NCBI RefSeq assembly: GCF_042492175.1
Contig: NZ_CP170453.1
Coordinates: forward strand, 682,001 to 746,000
Direction of reading: 5' to 3'
Length of the DNA: 64,000 nucleotides
DNA from: CAJXSN01 sp947492235
Lineage (GTDB): Bacteria; Pseudomonadota; Alphaproteobacteria; Sphingomonadales; Sphingomonadaceae
Shown: piece by piece, positions 23,180 through 32,025 of the stretch
How positions within the stretch are numbered: position 1 is the stretch's first letter
Layout: each line of letters opens with the position of its first letter
The notes under the pieces: model-generated
Told to the model about the DNA's origin: nothing
Databases searched by the model: none
The model's input: the letters and a program-made list of their open reading frames with translations, nothing else
Program-made: the position numbers and the translations under genes

Positions 23180-24799
23180 TCATGGCTTCGCGGCTGGTTT
23201 GTCTTTCTTCCGGCGGAACAGGAAAAACAGAACAAGCAAGGCGAGCCCCCCAGCAGGCAGCACCCATTTCCAAACGCCTGAGGATTCCGCAGGCTGATAC
23301 ATATCGGCTGATGAAGGCGCGGGCTCCGACGTGTTTGTGCGCACAGCCTGCTCGGGCACACTCGCCAACGATGCGGTTCCCAGACGGAACAGGCCTGCCC
23401 CGAACAGCGGATCGCGCCCGCTGTCCCCCATATCGAGCGCATCGCCGCGTGCCGCCTCGCGCATGATGGCTGGCGCGCGGCCTCCATTGCAGGCGGGCAT
23501 GTGCATCATCGATCCGGCGACCACGGCGGTGGCGAAGGACGTGCCTGAGACATTGCGACGCCCGCCGGGCACGGCTGCGCTCATCATCACGCCCCACGCC
23601 GCCACATCGACTTGCGGCCCGCGCGATGCGTGGGGGTAAAGCGCGCGCGCGCCATCCACCGCTGTCACTGCCAGCGTCTGCGGCAAGGTGGCCGGGAACA
23701 GCACGTCGCCGCCGCCATTGCCCGCCGCCGCCGCAATACAGGTGCCACCTTCCTCCAGCAGCAAAAGAAGCTCGCGCGCAGTGCGGTCGACTGCGCGCGT
23801 TCCGAAAGACAGGTTGAGCACTTGCGGGCTCGCCGTCACGGCCCGGTCCAGTGCGCGGGCTACATGGCGGGTGGTCGATTGCCAGTCATCTATGCCCACC
23901 GGGCGGAAGGCGGGCAAGCTGAGCAGCCGCGCGCCCTGCGCCACCCCGGCAAATGCGCCTGTGCCGACCAGCAGCTCCGCAATCGCGGTGCCATGGGGCG
24001 AAGGGGTGCCGTCCTCGCCGTACAATTCCTCTGTCACGTTAGCGCCCGCTAGTGCTGCGTTGCGCAAGTCCACCGGGCCATCGATCAGGGCAATCGTCCC
24101 ACTGATGGCGGGCCGCTGCCGATCCAGCGAGTGCATCGCCAGCCCCCGGTCGCGCGAACTGGCAGGACGGGCTTCATCTTCGCGAGCCATTAGCCAATAA
24201 ATGTGGTTTGGCTGGGCCCAAGCCACGCGGCTGTCGGCCCCCAACTCCGCCAATATTTCCGCGCGTTCGTCACCTGACTTGAGCCTCGCAGTCACCATGA
24301 CCAATCCCAACGAAGGCAGCCGATCCCGCCCAACCAGCGCAAAGCCTCGCTCTGCAATCAGCGCATCGAGCTGCGCGTTACTCGCCCGCGAAAGGAACAC
24401 GACCTCGCCCGCCACTGTATCGGGGCCAACCGGATCGCGCATGACCAGGGGCGCGGGTTCGGACAAATCCTCCGGTTTCTCATCCGGCTGCTTTTCGTCT
24501 TCGTCCTTATCGTCCGCCGCTTCCTCTTCGATGATCTCGTCGACGGGCGAGACATTGTTCGGGTTGGCGTCTTCGACAGTGGAGACGGTTGTCGTCGCCG
24601 CAGCCGCGTCATTGGTGAGATTTTCACCGGTCGGGCGGCCGATCCGCGTACGGTTTACAGCGCGCTCGGTCGTGCGGGGTTCGATCTTGGCCGGCTCCAC
24701 TGGGCGAGGTGCCGCCGCCAACGTCAGCGCGGGCACGGCAAACAGCGCGGCCACCGCAGCGGAGCCCAGAATGGCGGCCCGCGCGCCTGTTCCCTTCAT
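23180..24799 (-). CDS. membrane-anchored S8 (subtilisin-like) serine protease, 539 aa
   Basis: A signal peptide (about 1-29) leads to a Thr/Asp/Glu-rich linker and an inhibitor-I9-like prodomain (GEVVFLSRASNAQLDALIAE ... ELGADSRVAWAQPNH, about 130-205). The catalytic domain follows. Asp is in IALIDGPVD (near 238), His in SPHGTAIA (near 268), the oxyanion Asn in AAAAGNGGG, and Ser in SGTSFATAVVAG (near 418). A C-terminal helix (WVLPAGGLALLVLFFLF) and RRKK stop-transfer tail anchor it with the protease in the periplasm. Its start overlaps the anti-sigma-like gene by four bases, so it is the last gene of the P450-DyP operon. It probably processes an envelope or membrane target; the neighbour at 24796-25476 is the obvious candidate (inference). 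Confidence 0.92.
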   Translation of the reverse strand: MKGTGARAAILGSAAVAALFAVPALTLAAAPRPVEPAKIEPRTTERAVNRTRIGRPTGENLTNDAAAATTTVSTVEDANPNNVSPVDEIIEEEAADDKDEDEKQPDEKPEDLSEPAPLVMRDPVGPDTVAGEVVFLSRASNAQLDALIAERGFALVGRDRLPSLGLVMVTARLKSGDERAEILAELGADSRVAWAQPNHIYWLMAREDEARPASSRDRGLAMHSLDRQRPAISGTIALIDGPVDLRNAALAGANVTEELYGEDGTPSPHGTAIAELLVGTGAFAGVAQGARLLSLPAFRPVGIDDWQSTTRHVARALDRAVTASPQVLNLSFGTRAVDRTARELLLLLEEGGTCIAAAAGNGGGDVLFPATLPQTLAVTAVDGARALYPHASRGPQVDVAAWGVMMSAAVPGGRRNVSGTSFATAVVAGSMMHMPACNGGRAPAIMREAARGDALDMGDSGRDPLFGAGLFRLGTASLASVPEQAVRTNTSEPAPSSADMYQPAESSGVWKWVLPAGGLALLVLFFLFRRKKDKPAAKP

Positions 24800-25476
24800 G
24801 CTGCGGGGTCAGCCGTTGCTATCAGCGGAGACGCGCGCAGCCGCTCTACCTGCGCTGCCACACCGTCCTCGGCAGTTTCCCCGCCCAATGTGACCGCCCC
24901 GAATGCGGAAGCAGAGACGATTGTCAGCCCTTCCTCCTCTATCAAGGTGAGGATCGCATCCCACTGCGCGTCGGCGCTGAATTCCACCAGAATGATGCCC
25001 TGCGCGGTCCCGTCCTGACCGGACAACAGCTCGTAATTCTCCGCTTCCAGCCGGTCGATCATCGTGGCCTGCCAGCCGGTAACACCGCCCAGCCCCAGCA
25101 CGCCTGCGCCCAGCACCACAGTCGGGTTCCAGCGGCGCGGGTTGAGGAAGGACAGCGCATTGGCCAACGCGCCCCCGGACGCTGCATTCCCACTTTGGGC
25201 ACCCCCGCTAGTACCGCCACTGCCTCCTTGTTCGGGCAGGCCCGCCATCATCTGCGACAAGCGTGCCTCGCCATCATCCTGCACATTGGCCATGCCCATC
25301 TGCGTATCGGAAACCACTGCATCGGCCAGTGCGCGCTCCTCTTGCAGCAGCGCGGACAGCTCGGGAGAAAATGCGAGCGCCACTTCGACCTGTCTGCGGC
25401 CATCCTCCTCCAGCGTGCCGTTGACATAGAAGGGCAGCATCGCCGCCAGCCGTTCAAATTCACTTTCGGCGTTCAT
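24796..25476 (-). CDS. anti-sigma-factor-like single-pass membrane protein with I9-like tail, 226 aa
   Basis: The N-terminal cytosolic part (FERLAAMLPFYVNGTLEEDGR...) resembles the start of zinc-finger anti-sigma proteins but lacks the His/Cys zinc ligands. A Gly/Ser-rich stretch and one membrane helix (NPTVVLGAGVLGLGGVTGW, about 117-137) follow. The C-terminal 70 residues (IILVEFSADAQWDAILTLIE ... VERLRASPLIATADP) have the strand-helix-strand pattern and P-L-I-A-x-x-D-P ending of subtilisin prodomains/I9 inhibitors. They would lie in the periplasm beside the protease encoded next. ATGA overlaps join it to the genes on both sides. I infer an anti-sigma for the ECF factor at 32026 whose outer domain contacts the protease. 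The function is unproven. Confidence 0.6.
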   Translation of the reverse strand: MNAESEFERLAAMLPFYVNGTLEEDGRRQVEVALAFSPELSALLQEERALADAVVSDTQMGMANVQDDGEARLSQMMAGLPEQGGSGGTSGGAQSGNAASGGALANALSFLNPRRWNPTVVLGAGVLGLGGVTGWQATMIDRLEAENYELLSGQDGTAQGIILVEFSADAQWDAILTLIEEEGLTIVSASAFGAVTLGGETAEDGVAAQVERLRASPLIATADPAA

Positions 25477-28400
25477 GTCTGCGCTCCTGCTTTGCCCGTG
25501 GGCCGCTGGCTAGCCGACTGCCTGAGGGCCGTATCCGATAACCACCCCAGGGCAGAACGGCTGGGAAGGAAGAAATAGCCCCCGCCCTTGGCCGTGACAT
25601 ATTTCTTCAGCCCCTCCAGCCGCACTGGTCCGGCGGTGGTCGGAATGGTGAAGCCGCGCGGGCGTGTCTCCCCTTCCCGGGTAGAGACAGGGTCCGCGCC
25701 GATGATCGGATCGGGCTCGTTCGCCAGCCCGTGGAAAGCCGGAGCATTGGCCCAGAATTGCTGCACGAACTCAAACTGCCGCTCGATATCGGTGCACAGA
25801 CACGCGAAGAGCAGGCCCTTCTCGACACCCCCCTTCCCATCGGCCCGCGTATAAGGCCGCCCGCGCCGCAGGATCCGGTGGCGGTTGGTTATGTCCTGCT
25901 CGCCTTCCCGTTCGTCGGGCACCTTGCTGTCGCGCGGATTGGAACGGCGTATATGCGAACCGAACGGGCAAGCGAGACCTTGCGGATCATCCAACGCGTA
26001 CGAGAAATCGTTTTCACGGCAAGCCGGATCGTCATGCGCGGAGCCATGGCCAGCGACCGGATTTCCGACCAGAGGACGGCCATCTTTCCAGCGGCCCATC
26101 ATCTTTGCGCCGACCCACTCAGCATCAGGATGCTGACCGAGCAGCTTGTAAAGGTCGCGGTAGCCGCCCTGCGAGAGCTGCTTCGCTGCCGCCTCCATTC
26201 CTGCCTCGAAACCCTCTACATCCTGCGCCAACTCACGGATCACGAGGAAAGAGCCATTGCGTCCAAGGTCGCGCGGCGCATCGGCAAGGCTGGCTGCGCC
26301 GAAATCGGTAAAGCGCGTGAGATTCGCGTCGATCACCACAGGCAGCGCGCCAGCGATGTCGGCATCGGCTGGCAGGCAGGGGCTTTCGGGCAAGTAGCCG
26401 GTGTCGTTGGGATAGCCGATGATAAACTCGCCAGGCTCGACCACATCCCGTTCGGGCACGCCGCGGGTCGAACGAGTCGTGCCTCGCATCACTGGCTGCG
26501 AAATACCGTCCCGAAAGCCGAAATGCTCGAAATCTGTCCGCTCGGTCTCGGCGAAAGCAGGCGCACAATTGGTGCGCTGAAGGACTTTGCCGCCATGATT
26601 CTGCAACAGGGTGTCATGCACGGTGAGCATGCGTTCGAGCGACGGACGATCGGCAGCGTAGAGCATCAGCACCGCGTCCGTCGCACCAAGCCGATGCGGG
26701 TGGTCGTGCCAGCGCCAGCCATCCGGATCGTCTTCGCCATAGTCTCCGGTCACTCGCTTGCGCGCTGCCATGCCCATGCGGAAGGCAGGCGGCAAACCAG
26801 CCAGCAGCGTCCCGCTCGGCAATCCGGGTGCGTCGAATTTTGCCAGTCCCGCTGCCGACAGGGCAAGAAAGGCCGCCTGCCCCATCGCCTGTGAAGCGTG
26901 GCCGCCATCCTGGCCAAAGCCCATAAGGGGCCGGTCGCCAAACGCGATCGAAAGCGCATGCGACAGGGCATATTCGGGTTCCTGACCATCGCCGCGCGGA
27001 ACCCGCTCAATCACCTGCTGCGCGAGCAGTTCGCTTAAAGCCTGCTGTGCGTCGCGAGGCACCAGACGGTCGATCCGCATTGGCCTGCCTCGCACCCAGC
27101 AAAGCCATTCACCGAGCGCTTTCGCTTCTTGCGGCAGTTCGATTGCGAGGCTGACCGAATATGGCAGCCGCTTCATGCCGCGAAAGACAAGCGCCTGCAC
27201 TTCGTCGCTTTCAACCCGGTTTGCGGTACGCGGCATCGAGCCGAAGCAGCGGATCCACTCCTCAGCCTCAGTCGAGCTGCGCGCCAGACCGGCGCCCACA
27301 TGGATCTGGCCATTGGTCCGGATGGTTGCGGACGACATCTCCGCAAAGCGCGCATACCAGAAGGGCGCGACGCGCTGCACGGTGCGGGTGAAATTCTTGA
27401 ATGCGTCGGAGTCTTTCGACCCCTTCCACAGCAGAAACCGCGTTTCGGGAAATCCTTCCCAATTGCTCCACGCCGCAGTTTGCCCTTCGCCTCCGCGCAC
27501 GATGAAGTCTTCCAGGTAGCTTTCCCAGCTGCCGTCGAAATTAGAATAGAACGCCACTCGGCGAGTGCCGGGCAGACGCCACCAACGCGCGTAGTGGATC
27601 GTCCCCATGCTCCAGATGAAACCGGGACGCATCGCGTGGGCGAGGACGGATTTGATACCCCACAACGCGCCTGCATGGATGCAAGATCGAAACCAGCCAC
27701 GCTTGAGCGTACCAACAGCCAGCACGTGGTTCTGGGCGTAACCCGGATGGTCTTCGCCCCCCATCAGGTGCCGCATTTTCGGCATTGTCGCCCGCTCGCT
27801 GGTCGGGGTGTTCGACATCTCCTCCCGCCGCAGCATCCACAAAAAGACGCCGACCATCGCGGCAAGCATCAGCGAACCAGTCAGCAGGCCCAGCAAGGGC
27901 GCGATCAGCCAGCGCATCGGCGCAGCGCCGCCCAGAGCGAACCAGCAGGCGACACTCGCCAGTAGCAGCACGGCACCTGCCGGAACGTAAAGCGCCAAGG
28001 CATCGCGAGAGGTAAGGAAGCGCTTCGCAATTTCGCCCCAGCCCGAGGGTTTTTCGAAGCCCGCAATCCCCAAGCGCATGCGCTGCGTTGCGAGATGGTA
28101 AGCGTCCCACCCTTCGCGCTGCGCCTCTTCCATCAGGGCAAGTTGATTGGGTGTCGCCTCGGCTCGGAGGAGCGGATCGTCGCGGAGGATACGGCGCAAA
28201 TGGCCCAGCGTCAGCGAAGGGTGGCTGCCCCGTGCAGTCTCGCTCGCCACATAATCGTCCAGAACGCGCTTCGCAAAATCGGCAAAACGCGCTTGCCGCG
28301 CCACAGCGGCAACCGGGAATTCAGGCAAGCCATTGACGTTAAGCCCGGTTGCCCCCCACGGCTTGAGATGCAGGCGGACGATATGACGCTCCATAAAGGG

Positions 28401-30053
28401 AGCCAGCGCTTGCCCCTCGCGAACGCCGCAATGAGCAAAGACCGGACGCAACAAGTCGCCGGCATACTCCTCGATAGTTCGCAGCGTTTCCTTGTCCTTC
28501 CCATCGCAGCTGAGTTCGAACACCACATCCAGCCCGCGCTCGGATTCCAAGGCGATGAGGGAGGCGAAATGCACGCGGTTGGTGCTGTCCAGCGCATTGC
28601 GCACGGCGTCCTTCGCCGGATGGCCGAGCGTGCCAATCGTCGCTTCGACCTGCTCCTTCGTTGATCCATCGGTAACCGGTGCAATGACGAGGAACATCGA
28701 TTGCTGCGACCCGGTATGGCCATAGCGCAAGGTCAGATGGCGCGGAAACGGGCCGACGCTTTCGAGCTTCCCGGCCTTGCCCGGAGCCTTCGTGACGCCT
28801 TCGCGCCTGAGCAGGGCAGTGAAGCAGCCCGAAATCTGAGCGACCGCGTGATGCTCGCCAAGGCAGGTGTGCGAGCCGAGGCCGAAGATCAGGTCGGGAT
28901 GCTGCGGCGAGCCATCGGCCTTCGTGCGGTCGATGCGAAAACGCTCCGGCTCGTCCCACTCGCGCGGATCACGAAGGGCTGACTGGGTGGCAACCAGCAG
29001 CGTGATGTCGGCCGGAATGACCTTTGCCTCTCCATCCACCATCAGCGTGGTCGCGCGATCGGTATGCCGCCACTGGCCCGGCGCAAGTGCAGGGTTCAGG
29101 CGGCCCGCCTCCAATACGATCTTGCGCATGGTGTCGGCATCACCGGCTCGTGCAGCTTTGCCTGCCATGCGCAGAGCATTTGGCCGGCCCAGCAACTCGG
29201 TCAGCATCTTGCTGCCCGCAAGCGTGTTGGTCGGCACGAAGCCTGCCGCCAGACCCAGCAGCATCGCGGTGATCTCTTCGTCGGTCAGCGTGGGATCGCT
29301 GCGCTGGACCAGCAGCAGCCGCTCCACAAGAGTGCTTCGCTCGGCAATCGTGCTGGGCCCGCGATCCAGCACCTGCCGATGACGCGCCACTGCATCACTG
29401 ATCACCGCACGGAGCCGCTTGCCCGCCTGCAAGGCCAGCCGCCTTGTGGTGGGATCACCGTAAGGGTCGCCGAACAACACCGCAGAAACCGCCAGCGTCC
29501 AGTCGGCAAACAGATCGGGGTCGACGCAGGTCAGGCCGAAATAGCGCAGGCAGATTTCTGTCGGGACCCGCTTCATCAGGTCGGCCACAGCGTCGATCTC
29601 GCCCGCGCTGTTATCCAGCAGTGCATCGGCAAACCGCTCCGCCATATCGCGGATACGCGGAGCATCTTCACGCAGCAGGACTTGCAGCAGGATAGCGTGC
29701 AACCGGTCATGCTCCGCCCCGTCCAGCCCCAGCAGGAACGTCGCACCCTCGCCCAGCTCCTTCATCTCCGGACCGAAGGGAACGGGAAAGTCCTGCGGAC
29801 GGGAAAGAATATCGCGCACTTGTTCTGCGCGTGTGATGTGCAGCAATCCGGCCACCGACAGCATCGGACGATGGCGACGGGAGAACGCATGGAGGTAGGG
29901 AATGGCCCGCTGCGTCAACTTACCCCTGATCTGCGCCCAGCGGCCTTCCGGAGCCAGATCAGAGAACGAGAATGGCCTGTCCGGGCCATCTTCGGGCTCG
30001 GTTTCACCCGATTGGGCGGCGCGAATTTTGTCGTAATATTTCGCCTTGGCCAT
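25473..30053 (-). CDS. cytochrome P450 - DyP peroxidase fusion with central membrane hairpin, 1526 aa
   Basis: One uninterrupted frame holds two haem enzymes. Residues 1-430 are a P450: the ExxR helix is in VLEAGRLNPA and the haem loop is FGLGSHTCLGEH with Cys near 396. The I-helix has AAGFVPTNT in place of the usual AGxDT. A middle section (430-680 and 750-1000) has two related blocks, VHFASLIALESERGLDVVFEL and RVAFYSNFDGSWESYLEDF, and two membrane helices at about 684-745. The C-terminal third is a DyP-type peroxidase: FGFRDGISQP (GxxDG near 1178), CPFGSHIRRSNPRD with the proximal His (near 1368), HRILRRGRPY, and GLLFACLCTDIERQFEFVQQFW. A helix pair would leave both haem domains in the cytoplasm. 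The downstream gene overlaps by four bases. The substrate is unknown; fatty-acid peroxide chemistry is a guess. Confidence 0.9.
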   Translation of the reverse strand: MAKAKYYDKIRAAQSGETEPEDGPDRPFSFSDLAPEGRWAQIRGKLTQRAIPYLHAFSRRHRPMLSVAGLLHITRAEQVRDILSRPQDFPVPFGPEMKELGEGATFLLGLDGAEHDRLHAILLQVLLREDAPRIRDMAERFADALLDNSAGEIDAVADLMKRVPTEICLRYFGLTCVDPDLFADWTLAVSAVLFGDPYGDPTTRRLALQAGKRLRAVISDAVARHRQVLDRGPSTIAERSTLVERLLLVQRSDPTLTDEEITAMLLGLAAGFVPTNTLAGSKMLTELLGRPNALRMAGKAARAGDADTMRKIVLEAGRLNPALAPGQWRHTDRATTLMVDGEAKVIPADITLLVATQSALRDPREWDEPERFRIDRTKADGSPQHPDLIFGLGSHTCLGEHHAVAQISGCFTALLRREGVTKAPGKAGKLESVGPFPRHLTLRYGHTGSQQSMFLVIAPVTDGSTKEQVEATIGTLGHPAKDAVRNALDSTNRVHFASLIALESERGLDVVFELSCDGKDKETLRTIEEYAGDLLRPVFAHCGVREGQALAPFMERHIVRLHLKPWGATGLNVNGLPEFPVAAVARQARFADFAKRVLDDYVASETARGSHPSLTLGHLRRILRDDPLLRAEATPNQLALMEEAQREGWDAYHLATQRMRLGIAGFEKPSGWGEIAKRFLTSRDALALYVPAGAVLLLASVACWFALGGAAPMRWLIAPLLGLLTGSLMLAAMVGVFLWMLRREEMSNTPTSERATMPKMRHLMGGEDHPGYAQNHVLAVGTLKRGWFRSCIHAGALWGIKSVLAHAMRPGFIWSMGTIHYARWWRLPGTRRVAFYSNFDGSWESYLEDFIVRGGEGQTAAWSNWEGFPETRFLLWKGSKDSDAFKNFTRTVQRVAPFWYARFAEMSSATIRTNGQIHVGAGLARSSTEAEEWIRCFGSMPRTANRVESDEVQALVFRGMKRLPYSVSLAIELPQEAKALGEWLCWVRGRPMRIDRLVPRDAQQALSELLAQQVIERVPRGDGQEPEYALSHALSIAFGDRPLMGFGQDGGHASQAMGQAAFLALSAAGLAKFDAPGLPSGTLLAGLPPAFRMGMAARKRVTGDYGEDDPDGWRWHDHPHRLGATDAVLMLYAADRPSLERMLTVHDTLLQNHGGKVLQRTNCAPAFAETERTDFEHFGFRDGISQPVMRGTTRSTRGVPERDVVEPGEFIIGYPNDTGYLPESPCLPADADIAGALPVVIDANLTRFTDFGAASLADAPRDLGRNGSFLVIRELAQDVEGFEAGMEAAAKQLSQGGYRDLYKLLGQHPDAEWVGAKMMGRWKDGRPLVGNPVAGHGSAHDDPACRENDFSYALDDPQGLACPFGSHIRRSNPRDSKVPDEREGEQDITNRHRILRRGRPYTRADGKGGVEKGLLFACLCTDIERQFEFVQQFWANAPAFHGLANEPDPIIGADPVSTREGETRPRGFTIPTTAGPVRLEGLKKYVTAKGGGYFFLPSRSALGWLSDTALRQSASQRPTGKAGAQT

Positions 30054-30108
30054 AACTGTTATTCGAGCCCCTCACCCGCGGCACATCGCGCCCATTTGTG
30101 AATCACTA

Positions 30109-31782
30109 TCAGTCGGCGGCGAACCCCGCACGGTTCAATTGTTCGAGCAGAAAATCGCCATGCTTGCGGTCTTCAAACGGGAGCCAATCGACATAGCTGC
30201 GGCTAAAATCGGGCTTGTTTCGTAGCAGTGCGGCCAAGGCCTCGCGCGCATCGTTCTCCTGCCCCAACTGCATATGGGCCGCAGCCAGCACCATATGGGC
30301 GTACCAATAGCCTGCCCGCAGCGCGAGCGAGCGCTCCGCATGGTCGATCGCTTCCTCGTATCGGCCGGCCAGAACATGGATCATGCCCAGTTCGCCATGG
30401 ATGAAGAACAGGTCCTGATCGCTAGGGCTCAGGCGACGGGCGCGCTCATGTGAGGATACCGCCTCATCCCATTCCCCTTTGAACAGATGAACGCTGCCGA
30501 GCTGGGCATGCGCCATTGTAAGGCTGGGATTGCGCTCGATCGCGCGTTCGAAGCCCTGCTGTGCCCGGGTCAGATGCCCGAGCCACAATTCCGTGATTGC
30601 CGCGAGCATATAGCCGCGACCATCATCAGGGCTGGCCTGAATCAACGCTTGCGCCGTGTGCCGTGCACCCCGGATCTCTTCGTCTGTGCTCCGCTTGCGC
30701 CACAGGTCACGGATTTGCAGCCACAGCGCCTGAATGCGCGCCTCGCTGGACCGGGGATCGCGCTCCAGTGCCTGATTGAACAACGCCTGCGCCTGTTCAT
30801 GGTCACGGTCCGTCAGGCGGTTGAGATGCCAGCGGCCCCGCCAAATGAGATCGGTAACATCCAGCTCGCTGTCGTCCTTGCTGTAAGAAAGGCGCTGCTC
30901 TTCCTCCTCGATCCGCATGCCCAATGTGGCGGCAATATCCGCCAGTATCTGGCGCGTTCGCGGCCGGTCCTGCTTCTCGGTCCATTCGTATTTGTCGGAC
31001 CTTAAGGTACGGGCCGCAATTGCGTCTTGCAGCTCGATCCGCAGAATTGCCGTGTCGCCTATCGTCCTAAGGCGGCCATCCACGAGATAACGTGCGCCCA
31101 AAACAGCGCCTACGCTGCGCGGATCGCTGGCTCCGCTATCATGGGCGAAGCTGCTGGAGCGGGAGATAACCGGCAACCAGCGTGTTTGGGCCAGCGTATC
31201 GATCAGGTCTTCGGCCAGACCCTCGGCCACCGCTTCCGCCTGTTCATCAGCCGGACTTGCCGTGAACCGCAGGACTGCGATGGCCAGCTCCGAAGCAACC
31301 GTCCCGGGTGCTTCACCGGCACCGTTCTCCGCCAGAGCTGGAGAACTTGGATAGGGGCGATTGGCCAGTGCCTGACGTTCGTCCCTTAGCCAGTCATCAA
31401 ACGCGGTTGCGCCGGGAATATCCAACCCTTCGAGCAATTCGCCCTGTGGGCCGCCAGCACCATCATCCAAGTCGCATTGCAGAAGCGACAGGTTCAGCCG
31501 CACATTCTGGTTGTCGGCCAGAACCAGTTCGCCATCCCCGTTCACCAATTGGCGCAAATTCGACAACTCGCGGCGCAGGCTGGCCTGCGCCTGCTCGGGC
31601 GCCCGATCTGCCCACAGCATATTCTGCAGCCACGCACGCGCACGTTCACCGCCACGGCCCAGCACCAGCATGGCAAGCAATGCCTGGCTCCGCTTGCTTC
31701 GTATATCGATGCGCGATCCGTCCGGTGCGTCCAGCCTGAACGTGCCCAATAGTCTGAGCGCGAACGCTCTGTTTCCTGTCAT
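30109..31782 (-). CDS. winged-helix transcription regulator with TolB-like and TPR domains, 557 aa
   Basis: This SARP/CadC-like regulator opens with an OmpR-type DNA-binding domain (FALRLLGTFRLDAPDG, IRSKRSQALLAMLVLGRG, ASLRRELSNLRQLV; about 1-95). A TolB-amino-terminal-like domain follows (AIAVLRFTASPADEQAEAVAEGLAEDLIDTL ... GARYLVDGRL, about 165-290), as in adenylate-cyclase-like proteins. At least five TPR units come next (ALFNQALERDP, GFERAIERNPSLTMAHAQLG, EEAIDHAERSLALRAGYWYAH). There is no receiver domain and no membrane helix. It lies 55 bp upstream of the P450-DyP gene in the same orientation and is divergent from the ECF sigma gene, so it is likely the operon's own regulator or first gene. 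Confidence 0.85.
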   Translation of the reverse strand: MTGNRAFALRLLGTFRLDAPDGSRIDIRSKRSQALLAMLVLGRGGERARAWLQNMLWADRAPEQAQASLRRELSNLRQLVNGDGELVLADNQNVRLNLSLLQCDLDDGAGGPQGELLEGLDIPGATAFDDWLRDERQALANRPYPSSPALAENGAGEAPGTVASELAIAVLRFTASPADEQAEAVAEGLAEDLIDTLAQTRWLPVISRSSSFAHDSGASDPRSVGAVLGARYLVDGRLRTIGDTAILRIELQDAIAARTLRSDKYEWTEKQDRPRTRQILADIAATLGMRIEEEEQRLSYSKDDSELDVTDLIWRGRWHLNRLTDRDHEQAQALFNQALERDPRSSEARIQALWLQIRDLWRKRSTDEEIRGARHTAQALIQASPDDGRGYMLAAITELWLGHLTRAQQGFERAIERNPSLTMAHAQLGSVHLFKGEWDEAVSSHERARRLSPSDQDLFFIHGELGMIHVLAGRYEEAIDHAERSLALRAGYWYAHMVLAAAHMQLGQENDAREALAALLRNKPDFSRSYVDWLPFEDRKHGDFLLEQLNRAGFAAD

Positions 31783-32025
31783 GCGCCCCCAATATTGCGA
31801 CCTTTGTCGCTGCTGCCCCTTTTGCGGACTTACGAAAAGTTGCCCGCTTTCACAATCTTTTCACGCTGCGCGGACGCCCTGTTCCCGCTGCGCGACCGCA
31901 CCTCCCCTAGCCCAATCCTCATGACTGGAACGTGAAGTCCGGATCGCAACAGCCCTTCAGACGGGCGCCGTGCTCCGCACTTTGCCGACAAACCAGCCTG
32001 CCTGATCGCAAAAAGGGGACCGACC
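31783..32025. other. 243-bp divergent promoter region (regulator / ECF sigma)
   Basis: No gene is visible. The region must hold both divergent promoters. AAAAGGGGA at about 32010-32018 is the ribosome site of the sigma gene. A GGAAC at 31927-31931 is a possible ECF -35, but I see no convincing CGTT-type -10 at the proper distance. Confidence 0.4.

Noticed and set aside
25473..30053. The P450-DyP joint as a frameshift or misassembly
   Set aside because: The 1526-codon frame is continuous, both ends match families and the linker has its own conserved-looking blocks and membrane helices; I keep misassembly only as a remote possibility.
31783..32025. Autoregulatory ECF promoter before the sigma gene
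   Set aside because: A GGAAC is present at 31927 but no suitable -10 lies 16-18 bp downstream.
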